NCBI GenBank assembly: GCA_964459065.1
Contig: CAYWMN010000152.1
Location: forward strand, 1-9,032
From: JAMCXS01 sp964459065
GTDB lineage: Bacteria > Acidobacteriota > Terriglobia > UBA7540
Reading direction: 5' to 3'
Length of the DNA: 9,032 nt
The notes beneath the pieces were generated by a model. The model ran no database searches, had not been told where the DNA came from, and was given only the letters and a program-made list of their open reading frames with translations. The position numbers and the translations under genes were made by a program. This document shows positions 5,858-9,032 of the stretch, piece after piece; position 1 is the first letter of the stretch, and every line of letters begins with the position of its first letter.

Positions 5858-7138
5858 GCTGAGATTGATTTAGTTATCGGCAGAGAGATTCTTGATTCAA
5901 GGGGAAACCCCACCGTCGAGGCTGAAGTGCGCCTTCGCGACGGAGCCTTCGGCCGCGCAGCCGTGCCTTCCGGCGCGTCGACCGGAGAACACGAAGCCAT
6001 TGAATTGCGCGATGGCGACAAGCACCGTTACAAAGGGAAAGGCGTTTTGCAAGCCGTCGAAAACATTAACACCGTGATGGCCCGCGAACTGGGCGGACAC
6101 GAGGCCGGTGGCCAGGCGGAGATTGACGCACGGCTGATTGAACTGGACGGGACGCCCAACAAGAGCAACCTGGGCGCGAACGCGATTCTCGCGGTTTCCA
6201 TGGCCGTCTGCCGAGCGGCTGCGCGGTCTGCAGGACTGCCTCTTTACCGCTACCTGGGCGGCATCTCGGCGCGCCTGCTGCCCGTGCCCATGATGAACGT
6301 GCTCAATGGCGGCGTCCATGCGGATAATACTGTGGACTTTCAGGAATTTATGATCATGCCCGTGGGCGCGGAGACCTTTTCTCAGGCGCTGCGCATGGGC
6401 GTCGAAACCTTTCAGACGTTGAAGAAGGTTTTGAAGGACCGCGGATACTCGACCTCCGTGGGCGATGAGGGAGGGTTTGCTCCCAGCCTGAAGTCGAACG
6501 TCGAGGCCATCGAATTGATTCTGGAAGCGATTGAAGCCGCGGGCTATTCGGCCGGAGACGATATCGCTCTGAGTCTTGATCCCGCCGCGAGCGAGTTGTA
6601 CCGGGACGGCAAGTACGTCTTCTTCAAATCCGACCAGTCGGAAAAGACCGCCGATGAAATGGTCGAGCTTTACGCGGACTGGGTTCGCCAGTACCCGATT
6701 ATCAGCCTTGAGGACGGCCTGGCGCAGGATGACTGGGAAGGCTGGAAGAAGATGACCAAGGAACTGGACGACAAAATCCAGTTGGTGGGTGACGACATCT
6801 TTGTGACCAGCACGGAGCGTCTGCGGCAGGGCATCGAGGAAGGCGTCGCCAATTCGATCCTGATCAAGCTGAACCAGATCGGCACGGTCACCGAAACCAT
6901 GGCTGCCATCGATCTGGCGCGCCGCAACGGTTATACCTCCGTGATCTCGCACCGATCGGGCGAGACCGAAGATCCCTTCATTGCCGACTTCGCCGTCGGC
7001 CTGGGGACGGGCCAGATCAAGACCGGCTCCGCCAGCCGCACCGACCGCATTGCCAAATACAATCAGTTGCTCCGCATTGAAGAGGAGCTGGGCGAATCCG
7101 CAGAGTTCCTGGGCAAAGCCGCCGTGTCCTGCGCGTAA
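5855..7138 (+). CDS. eno: Enolase (phosphopyruvate hydratase)
   Basis: A 427-residue enzyme from a GTG start, the usual bacterial enolase length. It dehydrates 2-phosphoglycerate to phosphoenolpyruvate in glycolysis and runs the reverse in gluconeogenesis; it is a cytosolic, Mg-dependent enzyme. The N-terminus IGREILDSRGNPTVE and loop SGAST (39-43) are typical. Active-site residues are all present: H155 (GGVHADNTVDFQEF), E205 in VGDEGGF, metal ligands D242 (LSLDPAAS), E286 (SLEDGL) and D313 (VGDDIF), catalytic K338 in the signature ILIKLNQIGT, then H366-R367-S368 (SHRSGETED) and K389 in IKTGSASRTDR. Nothing is missing or truncated. gpmI follows 87 bp downstream on the same strand and catalyses the preceding glycolytic step, so an operon is likely. 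The gene is divergent from the helicase-nuclease across about 150 bp. Confidence 0.99.
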   Translation: MAEIDLVIGREILDSRGNPTVEAEVRLRDGAFGRAAVPSGASTGEHEAIELRDGDKHRYKGKGVLQAVENINTVMARELGGHEAGGQAEIDARLIELDGTPNKSNLGANAILAVSMAVCRAAARSAGLPLYRYLGGISARLLPVPMMNVLNGGVHADNTVDFQEFMIMPVGAETFSQALRMGVETFQTLKKVLKDRGYSTSVGDEGGFAPSLKSNVEAIELILEAIEAAGYSAGDDIALSLDPAASELYRDGKYVFFKSDQSEKTADEMVELYADWVRQYPIISLEDGLAQDDWEGWKKMTKELDDKIQLVGDDIFVTSTERLRQGIEEGVANSILIKLNQIGTVTETMAAIDLARRNGYTSVISHRSGETEDPFIADFAVGLGTGQIKTGSASRTDRIAKYNQLLRIEEELGESAEFLGKAAVSCA

Positions 7139-7152
7139 AATCAGGGAGCAGG

Positions 7153-7186
7153 GGGTGGCGGCCGGAAGTTCTATCCCGGGCCACCC
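7153..7186 (+). other. Intercistronic hairpin between eno and gpmI
   Basis: GGGTGGC (7153-7159) pairs with GCCACCC (7180-7186). Inside, CCGG (7162-7165) can pair with CCGG (7176-7179) after a 2-base bulge. No T-run follows, so it should not fully terminate. It may act as an mRNA processing or stability element that sets the ratio of eno to gpmI. Confidence 0.5.
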
Positions 7187-7225
7187 ATCCCCGGCCCCTA
7201 ATCCCTCATTCCGAGTGCATTATCG

Positions 7226-8773
7226 ATGAACAGACCAAAACCTGTAGTTTTGATTATCTTAGACGGCTGGGGGTATCGGGCCGAGCGCGAAAATAACGCC
7301 ATTGCGCTGGCGCAAACCCCCAACTACAACCAGTTTCAAAAGGAATATCCCCGCACGCTGGTGCACACCTCGGGCGAACGCGTGGGCCTGCCTGATGGAT
7401 TGATGGGCAATTCCGAGGTGGGCCATCTGAACATCGGCGCCGGGCGCGTCGTCTACCAGGAGATCACGCGCATTGACGCGTCGATCCAGCGCGGCGATTT
7501 CTTCCAGAAGCCCGAGTTGCTGGAGCTGATGGAGAAAGGGCGGCAAACCCGACTGCACCTGATGGGGCTGCTCAGCGACGGAGGCGTCCACTCGCACCAG
7601 CGCCACCTTTACGCGCTGCTCAAGATGGCGCGTGAAAATCACGTCAAGGAAGTTTTTGTCCACGTCTTCACCGACGGGCGCGACACGGCGCCCACCAACG
7701 GCGCCGAATATATCGCGGCGCTGCAGAAGCAGATGCGCGAATTCGGCGTGGGCAAGATCGCGAGCGTTTCGGGCCGCTATTACGCCATGGACCGCGACAA
7801 CCGCTGGCAGCGGACCCAGAAGGCCTACGACGCCATCGTGAACGGCGAAGGCATCAAGGCCGATGACCCGATTGCCGCCGTCAAACATTCTTATAACCAG
7901 GGCGTGACGGATGAGTTTGTCGTCCCGGTGGTGATTACCGACGAGCGGGGCGAGCCGACGGCCACCATCCGCAGCGATGACGCCGTGATGTTCTTTAATT
8001 TCCGGGCTGACCGGGCGCGCCAGATGACGCGCGCCCTGACGCAGGCCGACCTGGACGCTTTCCCCCGCCGCGGCTTCCCCGACAAATTGCACTACCTCTC
8101 GATGACGCGGTACGAAAAGAGTTTCACCAATCCTCACGTTTTCCCCCCGCAATCACTCACCCACATCCTGGCTTCCGTGATGGCGGAACTGAACTTGAAG
8201 AACCTGCGCGTGGCCGAAACGGAAAAGTACGCCCACGTGACCTACTTCTTCAACGGCGGGGTGGAAAAAGCCTATCCGGGCGAGGACCGCATCCTGGTTC
8301 CTTCTCCCAAGGTGGCGACTTACGATTTGCAGCCTGAAATGAGCGCCCAGGGCGTGATGGATACGGTGGTGAAGGCTGTCAATGAAGGCAGCCGCGACGT
8401 GATCATCGTCAACTTTGCCAATGCCGATATGGTGGGCCACAGCGGCAAGCTGGAAGCCGCCGTGAAAGCGGTGGAGACCGTGGACGCTTGTTTGGGTGAG
8501 ATCTACAAGGCGGTGCGCGCCGCAGGTGGCGCCATGCTGGTGACCGCGGACCACGGCAACGCCGAACTGATGGTCGATCCCAAGACCGGAGGGCCGCACA
8601 CGGCTCACACCACGAACCCCGTTCCGTTGATCTTGATCGCGGAGAAGCTTCCCCAGAGATTGAGAGAAGGCGGCGCGCTCGGCGACATTTCTCCCACCCT
8701 GCTGGGCATCCTGGGTGTGCCGCAGCCCAAGGAAATGACCGGGCACGATCTGCGGGTGTTTGAGACCCCATAA
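7226..8773 (+). CDS. gpmI: 2,3-bisphosphoglycerate-independent phosphoglycerate mutase
   Basis: A 515-residue enzyme, normal for the cofactor-independent family. It interconverts 3- and 2-phosphoglycerate using two metal ions (usually Mn) and a phosphoserine intermediate. The alkaline-phosphatase-like metal domain is split: LDGWG with D13 and nucleophile S63 in GNSEVGHLNIGAGR at the N-terminus; D401 and H405 (NADMVGHSG), D442 and H443 (TADHGNAE) and H461 (HTAHTTNPVP) at the C-terminus. The phosphotransferase domain between them carries VHSHQRHLY (121-129), GRDTAP (151-156), SGRYYAMDRDNRW (182-194) and FNFRADRAR. K334 is the conserved lysine in EKYAHVTYFFNGG. All key residues are present. The ATG at 7226 has no strong Shine-Dalgarno sequence (only GAG about 10 bases upstream); an upstream GTG hits a stop at once, so this start holds. 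Translation may depend on coupling or on leader structure. Confidence 0.99.
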   Translation: MNRPKPVVLIILDGWGYRAERENNAIALAQTPNYNQFQKEYPRTLVHTSGERVGLPDGLMGNSEVGHLNIGAGRVVYQEITRIDASIQRGDFFQKPELLELMEKGRQTRLHLMGLLSDGGVHSHQRHLYALLKMARENHVKEVFVHVFTDGRDTAPTNGAEYIAALQKQMREFGVGKIASVSGRYYAMDRDNRWQRTQKAYDAIVNGEGIKADDPIAAVKHSYNQGVTDEFVVPVVITDERGEPTATIRSDDAVMFFNFRADRARQMTRALTQADLDAFPRRGFPDKLHYLSMTRYEKSFTNPHVFPPQSLTHILASVMAELNLKNLRVAETEKYAHVTYFFNGGVEKAYPGEDRILVPSPKVATYDLQPEMSAQGVMDTVVKAVNEGSRDVIIVNFANADMVGHSGKLEAAVKAVETVDACLGEIYKAVRAAGGAMLVTADHGNAELMVDPKTGGPHTAHTTNPVPLILIAEKLPQRLREGGALGDISPTLLGILGVPQPKEMTGHDLRVFETP

Positions 8774-8784
8774 ATCAGCCGGCT

Positions 8785-8856
8785 GCGAAGCCCTCGGCCA
8801 AGTTGCAGACCCTTTCCGGTGGCTTCGCTTCCTACTGGTCTCTCCCCTTTGTTTTT
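8785..8856 (+). terminator. Possible terminator after gpmI
   Basis: GCGAAGCC (8785-8792) and GGCTTCGC (8821-8828) form a perfect 8-bp stem with a 28-base loop, starting 12 bases after the stop codon. A T-rich run (CTTTGTTTTTG, about 8847-8857) comes some 20 bases later. The long loop and the distant T-run make this weaker than a standard intrinsic terminator. Confidence 0.35.
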
Positions 8857-8923
8857 GATCTCTCCGTTTTTATCCCAGTGATCGAGCCCGCCGGCCGAAG
8901 GCGTCGCAGGATTGGTCGGCGCC

Positions 8924-8952
8924 TTGACACGCCCCTCGCGGCGTGATACCAA
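8924..8952 (+). promoter_or_regulatory. Promoter candidate reading out of the right edge
   Basis: TTGACA at 8924-8929, a 17-base spacer and TACCAA at 8947-8952, preceded by TG at the extended -10 position (8944-8945). The -35 is perfect and the -10 is poor (3 of 6), partly compensated by TG. It would start a transcript near 8959 for a gene or RNA beyond the window. An ATG at 8968 opens a frame with no stop to the edge (21 codons), but no Shine-Dalgarno sequence precedes it. Confidence 0.45.
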
Positions 8953-9032
8953 ATTCCCATTCTTTCGATGCTGGGGGCGGCCATCGCGCGGACAATGCGG
9001 CCATTCGGTCAACTCTTGATGGGGAAGATTCA

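Noticed and set aside
5897..6952. Minus-strand open frame of 351 codons inside eno
   Set aside because: Enolase motifs are complete on the plus strand. The minus-strand translation has no family resemblance.
8605..9012. Minus-strand open frame of 135 codons across the right intergenic region
   Set aside because: It overlaps the conserved C-terminus of gpmI, has no visible Shine-Dalgarno sequence and has a low-complexity, unfamiliar translation. It was the only candidate gene for the tail, and I could not support it.

Overview
The window looks like a chromosomal segment of a fairly GC-rich bacterium, most probably of the phylum Acidobacteriota. The best taxonomic clue is the partial gene at the left edge: a secreted von Willebrand factor A protein with the N-terminal module typical of the 'VWFA-related Acidobacterial domain' family. 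This placement is an inference from a family signature; no rRNA or marker phylogeny is available here.

Layout, left to right. (1) 1-699, minus: N-terminal 233 residues of the exported VWA protein, which runs off the left edge. (2) 700-975: a divergent intergenic region with a well-formed plus-strand promoter (TTGACA-17-TATACA). A near-palindrome lies over its -10 box, and a perfect 9-bp hairpin sits in the leader. (3) 976-1200, plus: a 74-residue histone H1-like protein of almost pure Lys/Ala/Pro, closed by a textbook terminator at 1230-1264. (4) 5707 down to 1322, minus: an apparent two-gene DNA-repair operon. It starts with a UvrD/PcrA-type helicase fused to a C-terminal PD-(D/E)XK nuclease with a Cas4/AddB-like cysteine set, and continues 66 bp later into rmuC. 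(5) 5855-8773, plus: a glycolytic pair, enolase (eno) followed by cofactor-independent phosphoglycerate mutase (gpmI), driven from an extended -10 promoter in the short divergent gap. (6) 8774-9032: a gene-poor tail with a possible terminator and a TTGACA-type promoter pointing out of the right edge.

How they work together: gpmI and eno catalyse consecutive steps (3-phosphoglycerate to 2-phosphoglycerate to phosphoenolpyruvate), and their pairing is ordinary housekeeping. The helicase-nuclease and RmuC both act on DNA, and their tandem arrangement suggests coupled end-processing or recombination control. The Lys-rich protein is probably a nucleoid or DNA-compacting factor with its own regulated, independently terminated transcript.

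I see no IS element, CRISPR array, tRNA or rRNA, and no clear mobile-element boundary. Most of the window is housekeeping. The parts most worth following up are the regulatory architecture and extreme composition of the Lys-rich gene, and the single-chain helicase/Fe-S nuclease with a possible sliding-clamp motif next to rmuC.
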